In this document: one piece after another, positions 1-4,670 of the stretch
Position numbering within the stretch: the stretch's first letter is position 1
How the letters are laid out: the number at the start of each line of letters is the position of its first letter
DNA from: Pelosinus fermentans
GTDB taxonomy: Bacteria; Bacillota; Negativicutes; DSM-13327
NCBI GenBank assembly: GCA_002434245.1
Contig: DJJR01000020.1
Location: 1-16,267, forward strand
DNA: 16,267 nucleotides
Direction of reading: 5' to 3'
Program-made: the position numbers and the translations under genes
Notes under the pieces: generated by a model
Databases searched by the model: none
What the model was told of the DNA's origin: nothing
What the model saw: only the letters and a program-made list of their open reading frames with translations

Positions 1-92
1 CTCCAATTGCACTTGAAGAAGGACTTCGTTTCGCTATTCGCGAAGGTGGTCGTACTGTGGGCGCTGGCGTAGTTACTGCCATCGAAGCATAA
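1..92 (+). CDS. tuf: Elongation factor Tu, C-terminal end (partial)
   Basis: The window opens inside this gene; codons are read from base 3 to the TAA at 90-92. The 29 visible residues include the motif GLRFAIREGGRTVGAGVV, the conserved last strand region of domain III of EF-Tu, followed by a short TAIEA end. EF-Tu is the cytoplasmic GTPase that delivers aminoacyl-tRNA to the ribosomal A site. Domain III helps hold the tRNA and contacts EF-Ts. Only the tail is visible, so GTPase motifs cannot be checked. It is a different gene copy from the tuf that begins at 16248, unless the replicon is tiny or circularly closed here, which is implausible. Confidence 0.95.
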   Translation, partial: PIALEEGLRFAIREGGRTVGAGVVTAIEA

Positions 93-117
93 TTGCAAAT
101 TTTTTAAGTGGAAATAT

Positions 118-222
118 AAAATTTTTTGAACCACAAAGGCGCAATGCCGCCATGCGGCACACAAAAGAAATTATAAATAAATCCCTTTGTGTTCTTTGCG
201 TCTTTGTGGTTCAAATATTTTT
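118..222. repeat. Palindromic intergenic repeat, copy 1
   Basis: The arms 126-144 and 196-214 are complementary at 18 of 19 positions (the exception is a G/T pair), and pairing continues loosely into the A/T flanks. Between the arms sit a perfect 6-bp hairpin, tgccgc/gcggca (145-150/154-159, 3-nt loop), and a short stem, cacaaaag/ctttgtg (160-167/185-191), so the whole could fold as a three-stem cloverleaf. Read on the - strand, it shows tandem units of about 9 nt (ccacaaaga, cgcaaagaa, cacaaaggg). A related copy lies at 12528-12603. It may contribute to tuf termination, but it lacks a clean T-run directly after a GC stem. Confidence 0.75.
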
Positions 223-254
223 CTTAGCGATTGAAAGATGAAAAATTCTTTACC

Positions 255-283
255 TTGACAGATTACAAGTAAACGTATAAAAT
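255..283 (+). promoter_or_regulatory. Candidate promoter upstream of a terminator
   Basis: TTGACA at 255-260 is followed after 17 nt by TAAAAT at 278-283 (or TATAAA at 276-281 with 15 nt). The predicted start near 290 would reach the terminator at 306-333 after only about 40 nt. It may drive a very short RNA, act as an attenuated upstream promoter for rpmG, or be a chance match. Confidence 0.4.
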
Positions 284-305
284 TTCTATAAATGGATATA
301 GCTAT

Positions 306-333
306 AAGACAGGGGTTTCCCTGTTTTATTTTA
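306..333 (+). terminator. Intrinsic terminator
   Basis: The stem 306-314/319-327 (core acaggg/ccctgt, loop gttt) has one G-U pair and is followed by a T-rich tract with scattered A (ttttattttatt). It most likely ends transcription from the upstream tuf gene before the rpmG promoter. Confidence 0.7.
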
Positions 334-381
334 TTGTCTTGATATCATAATATTTTCCACGAGTATAGTGAGTATCTGGTA

Positions 382-410
382 TTGACAGGCTGATGTAAGT
401 GTGCTAGATT
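382..410 (+). promoter_or_regulatory. Promoter of rpmG-tRNA-Trp-secE-nusG
   Basis: A perfect TTGACA (382-387) is followed after 17 nt by TAGATT (405-410), directly preceded by TGC, an extended -10 element. The predicted start near 417 leaves a leader of about 50 nt before rpmG. It is the best sigma-A type promoter in this spacer and lies downstream of the terminator at 306-333, as expected for a new transcription unit. Confidence 0.75.
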
Positions 411-465
411 ATATTAGTGGCATTACGAGATGATGTCATATTTACAGGTAAGAGAGGTGTACAGG

Positions 466-615
466 ATGCGCAATGCGGTAACGTTAGCTTGTACTGATTG
501 CAAGCAACGTAATTATCAAACCAATAAAAACAAGAAAAATGACCCAGATAGATTAGAATTCAATAAGTATTGCAAGTTTTGCAAAAAACATACTTTACAC
601 AAAGAAACGAAATAA
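466..615 (+). CDS. rpmG: 50S ribosomal protein L33
   Basis: This 49-residue protein begins [17 protein letters not shown] and is the usual length for L33, a small protein near the E site of the large subunit. Cysteines at 9, 12, 36 and 39 form two CxxC pairs, marking the zinc-binding (C+) type rather than the zinc-free paralogue made under zinc starvation in some Firmicutes. The reading frame is open from an ATG at 430, but that start would add 12 non-conserved residues. The ATG at 466 has GAGGTG 6 nt upstream and matches known L33 N-termini. tRNA-Trp follows after 16 nt, so both are probably cotranscribed from the 382-410 promoter. Confidence 0.95.
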   Translation: MRNAVTLACTDCKQRNYQTNKNKKNDPDRLEFNKYCKFCKKHTLHKETK

Positions 616-631
616 TTGTAATTTCGTAAGT

Positions 632-707
632 AGGGGTGTAGCTCAATTGGTAGAGTAGCGGTCTCCAAAACCGTTGGTTGCGGGTTCGATTCCTGCCGCC
701 CCTGCCA
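632..707 (+). tRNA. tRNA-Trp (anticodon CCA)
   Basis: This 76-nt cloverleaf includes an encoded CCA tail. The acceptor stem AGGGGTG pairs with CGCCCCT (one G-U), the D arm carries AGCTCAATTGGTAGAGT, the anticodon stem GCGGT/ACCGT holds the loop CTCCAAA with anticodon CCA at 665-667, and the T arm has GGTTCGATTCC. The discriminator base is G, as in bacterial tRNA-Trp. It sits between rpmG and secE, an arrangement known from Firmicutes, so it must be processed out of a polycistronic transcript. Confidence 0.97.
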
Positions 708-756
708 GTTGGTCTTTAATGCTTGAATTAGCAGTACAAGACAGGGATGTGAAAAA

Positions 757-972
757 ATGGTTGCCCAAGAAACAACAGTTCAAACGAGCCCTTCTCGTTG
801 GAAGAGGTTTTTTCGTGAAGTGAAAGCTGAATTAAAAAAAGTGTCTTGGCCTACCAAACAAGAGCTTGTCTCTAATACAGGGGTGGTATTTGTTGCTGTG
901 TTAGTGGTTGCTGGTTTGATATGGGCAATTGATGCTGTGTTTACTCAAATATTACATTTGATTATCAAGTAG
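757..972 (+). CDS. secE: Protein translocase subunit SecE
   Basis: This is a 71-residue single-span SecE of the short Gram-positive kind. SecE clamps SecY in the SecYEG channel of the cytoplasmic membrane. Residues 14-38 form the amphipathic surface helix with the conserved VSWPT motif (29-33), followed by one hydrophobic segment at about 42-66. The first 13 residues are polar and not conserved. The ATG at 757 has only a weak Shine-Dalgarno match (AGGG, 743-746, about 10 nt upstream). The neighbour nusG is the standard partner gene. Confidence 0.96.
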   Translation: MVAQETTVQTSPSRWKRFFREVKAELKKVSWPTKQELVSNTGVVFVAVLVVAGLIWAIDAVFTQILHLIIK

Positions 973-975
973 GCT

Positions 976-1009
976 AAGGGGGTGGGGACGTATAGGCGTC
1001 CCTGAAGCA
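976..1009 (+). promoter_or_regulatory. Split ribosome binding site of nusG with intervening hairpin
   Basis: A strong Shine-Dalgarno match, AAGGGGGTG (976-984), lies about 25 nt before the nusG ATG, too far for normal initiation. Between them is a hairpin GGGACG/CGTCCC (985-990/997-1002, loop TATAGG, extendable by a G-U pair 984/1003). Folding it leaves about 6 nt (GAAGCA) between the Shine-Dalgarno sequence and the start codon. No other Shine-Dalgarno sequence or start codon nearer to it fits the NusG N-terminus. Confidence 0.6.
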
Positions 1010-1540
1010 ATGGAATCTGAAAAAAATTGGTATGTAATCCATACATATTCTGGCTATGAAAACAAAGTAAAAGCTAATCTGGAACGCAAAGTCCATTCTA
1101 TGGGTATGGAAGATGAAATCTTTCGAATTGTAGTACCTATGGAAGATGAAGTTGAAATGAAAGATGGCAAGAAAAAAATTACCAAGAAAAAAGTTTTCCC
1201 TGGATATGTTCTGGTAGAAATGATTGTCAATGACAAATCATGGTATGTTGTGCGCAACACGCCAGGTGTTACAGGTTTTGTTGGCTCTGGTACTAAACCT
1301 ATCCCGCTTACTGATGCCGAAGTGAAAAACATTTTAAAATCCATGGGCATTGAAGAGCTTAAGCCGAAGTTAAATATTGAAGTTGCTCAAGTAATTCGTA
1401 TTACTTCTGGAGCCTTCGAGAATTGGACAGCCAAGGTGCTTGAAATTTACCAAGACCGTAGCAAACTGAAAGTGCTTGTTGATATGTTTGGACGGGAGAC
1501 ACCGGTGGAATTAGATTTTTCTCAAGTTGAGAAAGTTTAA
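1010..1540 (+). CDS. nusG: Transcription termination/antitermination protein NusG
   Basis: This 176-residue protein has the usual NusG length. It binds the clamp helices of RNA polymerase beta-prime and modulates pausing, termination and coupling to ribosomes. The N-terminal NGN domain spans about residues 5-110 (NWYVIHTYSGYENKV, then KVFPGYVLVEM and NTPGVTGFVG). The C-terminal KOW domain is at about 122-176. The KOW loop reads SGAFENW, with Ala at 135 where most relatives have Pro (GPF). The start is the only ATG matching NusG N-termini; its ribosome binding site is unusual (see 976-1009). rplK follows after 89 nt that contain an AT-rich hairpin (1542-1563) and an L1-type element. Confidence 0.97.
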   Translation: MESEKNWYVIHTYSGYENKVKANLERKVHSMGMEDEIFRIVVPMEDEVEMKDGKKKITKKKVFPGYVLVEMIVNDKSWYVVRNTPGVTGFVGSGTKPIPLTDAEVKNILKSMGIEELKPKLNIEVAQVIRITSGAFENWTAKVLEIYQDRSKLKVLVDMFGRETPVELDFSQVEKV

Positions 1541-1541
1541 A

Positions 1542-1563
1542 TAAAGTTTAATTTGAAACTTTA
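1542..1563 (+). other. AT-rich hairpin after nusG
   Basis: A perfect 8-bp stem, taaagttt/aaacttta (1542-1549/1556-1563), with a 6-nt loop starts one base after the nusG stop. There is no T-run after it, so it is more likely an mRNA 3'-end or processing structure than a terminator. Confidence 0.5.
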
Positions 1564-1572
1564 TGAACTTAA

Positions 1573-1601
1573 GTGGGAGGGTACTATACCCGCAAAACCA
1601 C
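1573..1601 (+). promoter_or_regulatory. L1-binding-site-like element before rplK
   Basis: GTGGGAGG at 1573-1580 and AAACCAC at 1595-1601 form a GTGG/CCAC stem (1573-1576/1598-1601) enclosing GGGTA/TACCC (1579-1583/1587-1591). The GTGGGAGG...ACCAC signature resembles the L1-binding region of 23S rRNA (helices 76-78: GGUGGGAGGCUU...AAAUACCACC, recalled from the E. coli sequence), the known basis of L1 autoregulation of the rplKA operon. The rplK Shine-Dalgarno sequence AAGGAGGTG (1613-1621) lies just downstream. A second copy precedes rplA. Confidence 0.7.
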
Positions 1602-1629
1602 ATTATGCATATAAGGAGGTGTAAGTAAA

Positions 1630-2055
1630 ATGGCTAAGAAAGTTATAAAACTTGTAAAGTTGCAAGTTCCTGCTGGTAAAGCAACTCCGGCGCCTCCAGT
1701 CGGCCCTGCGCTCGGTCAAGCTGGTGTGAATATTATGGCGTTTGTTAAGGACTTTAACGAAAGAACCGCTGCGCAAGCTGGTTTGATTATTCCGGTAGAA
1801 ATTACCGTGTTCGAAGATAGATCCTTTACTTTCATTACCAAAACTCCTCCAGCTCCTATTCTTCTTAAGAAAGCTGCTGGTATTGAGACTGCATCAGGCG
1901 AACCAAACAAGAAAAAAGTTGCTAAAGTATCTCGTGACAAAGTTCGCGAAATTGCTGAAGCAAAAATGAAAGATCTTAACGCTGCTTCTGTAGAAGCTGC
2001 TATGCGTATGATCGAAGGCACTGCCCGTAGTATGGGTATTGACATCGTTGATTAG
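1630..2055 (+). CDS. rplK: 50S ribosomal protein L11
   Basis: This 141-residue protein is the standard length. L11 forms the base of the GTPase-associated centre with 23S helices 43/44 and takes part in factor binding and, in many bacteria, RelA activation. The flexible N-terminal domain has the Pro-rich segment [20 protein letters not shown]. The C-terminal RNA-binding domain runs from about residue 70 ([13 protein letters not shown]) to the end (ARSMGI). The Shine-Dalgarno sequence AAGGAGGTG lies 8 nt before the ATG. It is followed by rplA, but with an unusually long 203-nt spacer containing structured RNA. Confidence 0.97.
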   Translation: MAKKVIKLVKLQVPAGKATPAPPVGPALGQAGVNIMAFVKDFNERTAAQAGLIIPVEITVFEDRSFTFITKTPPAPILLKKAAGIETASGEPNKKKVAKVSRDKVREIAEAKMKDLNAASVEAAMRMIEGTARSMGIDIVD

Positions 2056-2085
2056 TCTTTGGCTTTTCTAATATTGCCAAAGACT
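2054..2085 (+). other. Hairpin overlapping the rplK stop codon
   Basis: A perfect 10-bp stem, agtctttggc/gccaaagact (2054-2063/2076-2085), with a 12-nt loop includes the last two bases of the rplK TAG. No T-run follows, so it is probably an mRNA stability or processing structure. Its 3' arm overlaps the left arm of the next element by 4 nt, so the two cannot fold completely at once. Confidence 0.6.
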
Positions 2086-2201
2086 GGCTTAAAGCTGCCA
2101 GATGCTAGGGGCACGACGAGGACGTGACCGCAGACGTACTAACGTACGTCATAGGGAACGCCCACAGGAGCAACGACGCAGATGGTAGGTTTAAGACAGT
2201 C
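2082..2201 (+). other. GC-rich structured insert between rplK and rplA
   Basis: Arms 2082-2105 and 2178-2201 pair over 24 positions with four mismatches and one G-U. Inside are a perfect 7-bp hairpin gacgtac/gtacgtc with loop taac (2133-2139/2144-2150), a possible gggc/gccc closing stem (2109-2112/2160-2163) and cacg/cgtg (2112-2115/2123-2126). Bases 2101-2180 are 60% G+C and only 10% T by direct count, unlike the AT-rich spacers elsewhere. No coding frame or known RNA family was recognised. It could be a dispersed MITE-like repeat or a cis-regulatory or processed RNA in the rplK-rplA message. Confidence 0.65.
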
Positions 2202-2211
2202 GGATGTTAGT

Positions 2212-2236
2212 GTGGGAGGATTTTCCGTTAAACCAC
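2212..2236 (+). promoter_or_regulatory. L1-binding-site-like element before rplA
   Basis: GTGGGAGG (2212-2219) and AAACCAC (2230-2236) form a GTGG/CCAC stem, extendable by T2211-A2237, with a short inner GGA/TCC hairpin. It shares GTGGGAGG, CCG and AAACCACA with the element before rplK. It ends 6 nt before the rplA Shine-Dalgarno sequence AAAGGAG (2243-2249), so L1 bound here could block translation of its own gene. Confidence 0.7.
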
Positions 2237-2258
2237 AATCATAAAGGAGTTTTTTAAT

Positions 2259-2960
2259 ATGCCAAAACATGGTAAGAAATACGAAGAAGTTGCGAAACTG
2301 ATTGAAGCAAATAAGTTATATGAAACTGAAGAAGCCATAGAACTTGCTAAAAAAACAGCTAGCGCTAAATTTGATGAAACAATCGAAGTTGCGATTAAAT
2401 TAGGGGTTGACCCTAAACATGCTGATCAGCAAGTACGTGGTGCGGTAGTATTGCCTCACGGTACTGGTAAAACCAAAACTGTTTTGGTTTTTGCTAAAGG
2501 CGAAAAAGCAAAAGAGGCAGAAGCTGCTGGTGCTGACTTTGTTGGTGCTGAAGATATTGTAGCAAAAATTCAGGGTGGTTGGACTGAGTTTGATGTAGCA
2601 GTTGCTACTCCTGATATGATGGGTACTGTTGGTCGTTTAGGTAAAGTATTAGGTCCTAAAGGTTTAATGCCGAATCCTAAAGTTGGTACAGTTACTTTGG
2701 ATGTTGCTCGTGCGATTAGTGAGATAAAAGCAGGTAAAATTGAGTATCGTACTGATAAAGCTGGTAATATTCATGCACCAATCGGTAAAATATCATTTGA
2801 CAATGAAAAAATTATCGAGAATTTCCAAGCGTTGGTTGACATCTTGAATAAGGTAAAACCAGCTGCTGCTAAAGGACAATACATGCGTAGTATCACTGTA
2901 AGTACTACTATGGGTCCTGGTGTAAAAGTGAATCCACTTAAAGTTTCTGGCAAGAAATAA
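2259..2960 (+). CDS. rplA: 50S ribosomal protein L1
   Basis: This 233-residue protein is the typical bacterial L1 length. L1 builds the mobile stalk that contacts deacylated tRNA at the E site and is the classical translational repressor of the rplK-rplA mRNA. It has the two-domain order of L1: domain I (residues 1 to about 67 plus the C-terminal part) and domain II (about 68-160) with [12 protein letters not shown], followed by the signature [27 protein letters not shown] lies 9 nt before the ATG. The nearby 2212-2236 element is the inferred autoregulatory target. An rplJ leader follows with no obvious terminator in between. Confidence 0.97.
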   Translation: MPKHGKKYEEVAKLIEANKLYETEEAIELAKKTASAKFDETIEVAIKLGVDPKHADQQVRGAVVLPHGTGKTKTVLVFAKGEKAKEAEAAGADFVGAEDIVAKIQGGWTEFDVAVATPDMMGTVGRLGKVLGPKGLMPNPKVGTVTLDVARAISEIKAGKIEYRTDKAGNIHAPIGKISFDNEKIIENFQALVDILNKVKPAAAKGQYMRSITVSTTMGPGVKVNPLKVSGKK

Positions 2961-2981
2961 TTAATTGTAAGTAAGAAGTGA

Positions 2982-2990
2982 TGGTATAGT
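2982..2990 (+). promoter_or_regulatory. Candidate extended -10 promoter for rplJ-rplL
   Basis: TGG directly precedes TATAGT (2985-2990), an extended -10 match, but no good -35 box lies 16-18 nt upstream. A start near 2997 would place the whole L10 leader in the transcript. Read-through from rplA is equally possible. Confidence 0.35.
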
Positions 2991-3019
2991 CTTTGATCTA
3001 ATGCAACTGAATAATAAAT

Positions 3020-3162
3020 TTGGCTGTAGACAGCAGGTATCCGTAATGAACTAAATGAGATGTGAATTTTTCTCATGTTCGCCTGCCGAGGTCGGGGATT
3101 ATACTATAGCTTTTGCTATTAGCGACCTCCGGCTTATTATGCCGAGAGGTCGTTTTGTTTTG
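3020..3162 (+). ncRNA. Ribosomal protein L10 leader with transcription attenuator
   Basis: The region has the L10-leader features GCTGTAGACAGCAGG (3023-3037) and CCTGCCGAGGT (3082-3092). GCAGG (3033-3037) pairs with CCTGC (3082-3086) to close the L10-binding domain. Downstream, 3123-3133 pairs with 3141-3152 to form an 11-bp terminator hairpin with one bulge, followed by TTTTGTTTT. The same 5' arm can instead pair with 3085-3094 (GCCGAGGTCG) as an antiterminator, which conflicts with the closing stem. The inferred logic is that excess L10 (with L7/L12) stabilises the leader fold and frees the terminator. Confidence 0.85.
3123..3161 (+). terminator. Attenuator terminator in the rplJ leader
   Basis: The stem is 3123-3129/3146-3152 plus 3130-3133/3141-3144, with a bulged A3145 and loop TTATTAT. 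The T-rich tract at 3153-3161 ends 10 nt before the rplJ Shine-Dalgarno sequence. It must be conditional, because the essential rplJ lies directly downstream. Confidence 0.8.
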
Positions 3163-3188
3163 TAATCTTGTAAAGGAGGTGGATTTTA

Positions 3189-3719
3189 GTGGCTGTAACA
3201 TCAGAAAAAATATCAGTCGTTTCCGAACTGAAAGGTAAACTTTCTGCAACAAAAGGTGCGGTATTGACAAACTACCGTGGTCTTACTGTGGCACAAGACA
3301 CTCAACTTCGTCGTAAATTACGTGAAGCTGGCGTGGAATACCGTGTAGTAAAAAATACGATGACACGGATTGCTGCTAAGGAAATCGGAATTGAAGGGTT
3401 GGATGTTTATCTTGAAGGTCCAACTGCAATTGCGATATCTGAGACAGACCCCGTTGCTCCAGCACGTGTAATTTCTGACTTTGTAAAAGAGCATAAATTA
3501 AAAACATTGGAAGTAAAAGCTGGATTGTTAGATGGTAAGGTTATTGATGCCGAAGGCGTAAAAGCGTTGGCAAGCCTACCAACTCGCGAAGTGCTTATTG
3601 CTCAAGTTTTGGCTGGTATGCAAACTCCAATTGTTGGATTTGTCAATGTGCTTCAAGGTTCTATCCGCAAATTCGTATATGCGCTTGATGCTGTGCGCAA
3701 ACAAAAAGAATCAGCATAA
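3189..3719 (+). CDS. rplJ: 50S ribosomal protein L10
   Basis: This 176-residue protein is L10 (P0), the base of the L7/L12 stalk that recruits translational GTPases. The N-terminal RNA-binding domain contains LTNYRGLTVAQDTQLRRKLR and VVKNTMTRIA. The C-terminal helix (from about residue 135, EVLIAQVLAGM to the end) is the platform for L7/L12 dimers. The start is GTG at 3189, 6 nt after AAAGGAGGTGG, giving the usual MAVTSEKI N-terminus. Synthesis is probably autogenously controlled through the preceding L10 leader. rplL follows after 32 nt. Confidence 0.97.
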   Translation: MAVTSEKISVVSELKGKLSATKGAVLTNYRGLTVAQDTQLRRKLREAGVEYRVVKNTMTRIAAKEIGIEGLDVYLEGPTAIAISETDPVAPARVISDFVKEHKLKTLEVKAGLLDGKVIDAEGVKALASLPTREVLIAQVLAGMQTPIVGFVNVLQGSIRKFVYALDAVRKQKESA

Positions 3720-3751
3720 AAAAATAATAAAATTAACGGAGGTCTTTTAAA

Positions 3752-4120
3752 ATGACTCAACAAGAAATTATGCAAGCAATTGAGAACATGACTGTTCTTG
3801 AATTATCCGAATTGGTGAAAGCTTTAGAAGAAAAATTTGGTGTTTCTGCAGCTGCTCCTGTAGCAGCTGCTGCTGCTGCTCCAGCTGCTGCTGCTGCTGC
3901 TGAAGAAAAAACTGAATTTGATGTTATTCTTACTAACGCTGGCGCTAGTAAAATCAACGTTATCAAAGTTGTTCGCGAAATCACTGGTCTTGGCTTGAAA
4001 GAAGCTAAAGAAGTAGTTGATGGTGCTCCTAAAGCAGTTAAAGAAAAAATTGCTAAAGCTGATGCTGACGCAATCAAAGCTAAACTTGAAGAAGCTGGCG
4101 CATCTGTAGAAGTTAAGTAA
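3752..4120 (+). CDS. rplL: 50S ribosomal protein L7/L12
   Basis: This 122-residue acidic stalk protein, present in several copies per ribosome, contacts EF-G, EF-Tu, IF2 and RF3. Residues 1-31 form the N-terminal dimerisation domain that binds L10. Residues 32-52 are an almost pure Ala hinge with Pro at 36 and 44. The C-terminal domain starts at about residue 54 with TEFDVIL and has the factor-binding segment [20 protein letters not shown]. The hinge DNA contains GCT runs of five (3866-3880) and six (3884-3901). CGGAGG lies 9 nt before the ATG. A strong terminator follows 34 nt after the stop. Confidence 0.97.
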   Translation: MTQQEIMQAIENMTVLELSELVKALEEKFGVSAAAPVAAAAAAPAAAAAAEEKTEFDVILTNAGASKINVIKVVREITGLGLKEAKEVVDGAPKAVKEKIAKADADAIKAKLEEAGASVEVK

Positions 4121-4154
4121 TTATAACTCTCTATTCTTTCTAAAATATAGAATG

Positions 4155-4196
4155 AAAAATATAAAGAGTACCCATGTGGTGCTCTTTATATTTTTT
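4155..4196 (+). terminator. Intrinsic terminator after rplL
   Basis: An 18-bp stem (4155-4172/4178-4195, one G-U) has loop CATGT, an A-rich 5' side and a T-run at 4191-4196. It probably ends most transcripts of the rplK-rplL region and limits read-through into rpoB. Confidence 0.9.
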
Positions 4197-4218
4197 CCTG
4201 AATTTAATTATTGGGGTA

Positions 4219-4247
4219 TTGACTAACGGGTCTTATTGTGATATTAT
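4219..4247 (+). promoter_or_regulatory. Promoter of rpoB-rpoC
   Basis: TTGACT (4219-4224), a 17-nt spacer and TATTAT (4242-4247) preceded by TGA form a strong extended -10 promoter just after the rplL terminator. The start is predicted near 4254. Confidence 0.75.
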
Positions 4248-4370
4248 TGTTCAATGCAAAGAATGTTTATTTTAGGGTAATGTTTTTTTATTGTGCAATG
4301 TATAAAATCTAGATTGGCAGGAAATAGTAATATATGGAGGATGGAATCATATTTCATCATGAAGACAAAT

Positions 4371-4410
4371 GCAAGGTCTGTTACTTGACTGGAAAAACCT
4401 TGCTTTTTTT
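4371..4410 (+). terminator. Attenuator-like terminator in the rpoB leader
   Basis: The 7-bp stem gcaaggt/accttgc (4371-4377/4397-4403) has a 19-nt loop and is followed immediately by seven T residues. It lies about 115 nt after the predicted rpoB promoter start and 260 nt before rpoB, so it can only be partial or conditional unless rpoB is driven from the downstream promoter. Confidence 0.6.
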
Positions 4411-4481
4411 GTATTGTAGTGCCCTAACCCTTCATTTGCTAGGTGCTAAAGTACTACTGTAATTTGTCTTTTATTATATAT

Positions 4482-4511
4482 TTCATATTTAGTGTTAATG
4501 GATGATATTAT
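4482..4511 (+). promoter_or_regulatory. Candidate second rpoB promoter
   Basis: The extended -10 TGA-TATTAT (4503-4511) is identical to that of the upstream rpoB promoter. The -35 candidate TTCATA (4482-4487, 18-nt spacing) is weak. It would bypass the attenuator at 4371-4410. Confidence 0.4.
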
Positions 4512-4564
4512 ATTATGTACTGCACAATATTGTATTATGTAAAAGGTTTTATACCTGCGGCAAA

Positions 4565-4596
4565 ATATTGTGAGTTGCGAAAGTGACTTGCAATAT
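4565..4596 (+). other. GAAA-capped RNA hairpin before rpoB
   Basis: Bases 4565-4578 pair with 4583-4596 over 14 continuous positions, four of them G-U, closed by a C-G pair around a GAAA tetraloop (4579-4582). The wobble pairs mean the helix exists in RNA but not as a good DNA palindrome. Its 5' arm can alternatively pair with CACAATATT at 4513-4521. It may be an RNase site or a regulatory fold. Confidence 0.5.
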
Positions 4597-4670
4597 CGGT
4601 ATACATATAGCTAATGGAAGTGTGCTGCCAAGGTATAAAGTTTAATTTGGGCTAAGGGGTGAAGGATTTA

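Larger units (their letters stand above)
93..465 (+). other. tuf-rpmG intergenic spacer
   Basis: This 373-nt AT-rich stretch has no credible gene. It contains an imperfect palindromic repeat (118-222), a promoter-like pair (255-283), an intrinsic terminator (306-333), a stronger extended -10 promoter (382-410) and the rpmG ribosome binding site GAGGTG at 454-459. The parts are listed separately. Confidence 0.85.
4121..4670 (+). other. rplL-rpoB intergenic region and rpoB leader
   Basis: This 550-nt AT-rich stretch has no convincing gene. It holds the rplL terminator (4155-4196), a good promoter (4219-4247), an attenuator-like terminator (4371-4410), a second possible promoter (4482-4511), a 14-bp RNA hairpin with a GAAA loop (4565-4596) and the rpoB Shine-Dalgarno sequence. 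The transcript from the first promoter would carry a leader of about 415 nt. Confidence 0.8.

Noticed and set aside
118..222. CRISPR-like array from the short tandem units
   Set aside because: The units are about 9 nt, imperfect and contiguous without spacers; the structure is an inverted repeat.
430..465. Upstream ATG extending rpmG by 12 residues
   Set aside because: The extra residues are not L33-like, and the ATG at 466 has a properly spaced Shine-Dalgarno sequence.
2993..3020. TTGATC-16-TAAATT as an rplJ promoter
   Set aside because: It matches only four of six bases in each box, and the extended -10 at 2982-2990 is the better candidate.
4334..4462. 42-codon ORF in the rpoB leader, possible leader peptide
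   Set aside because: It has no Shine-Dalgarno sequence, runs through the terminator T-tract, and has no recognisable similarity or codon run suggesting attenuation by translation. A nested 15-codon frame at 4341 has GGAGG directly against the ATG, too close to work.
4254..4658. T-box or known riboswitch in the rpoB leader
   Set aside because: No T-box sequence (AGGGTGGNACCGCG) or recognisable metabolite-riboswitch core is present.
4659..4670. GTG start for rpoB at 4659
   Set aside because: It overlaps the Shine-Dalgarno sequence AAGGGGTGA, which is correctly spaced for ATG 4671, and adds four non-conserved residues.
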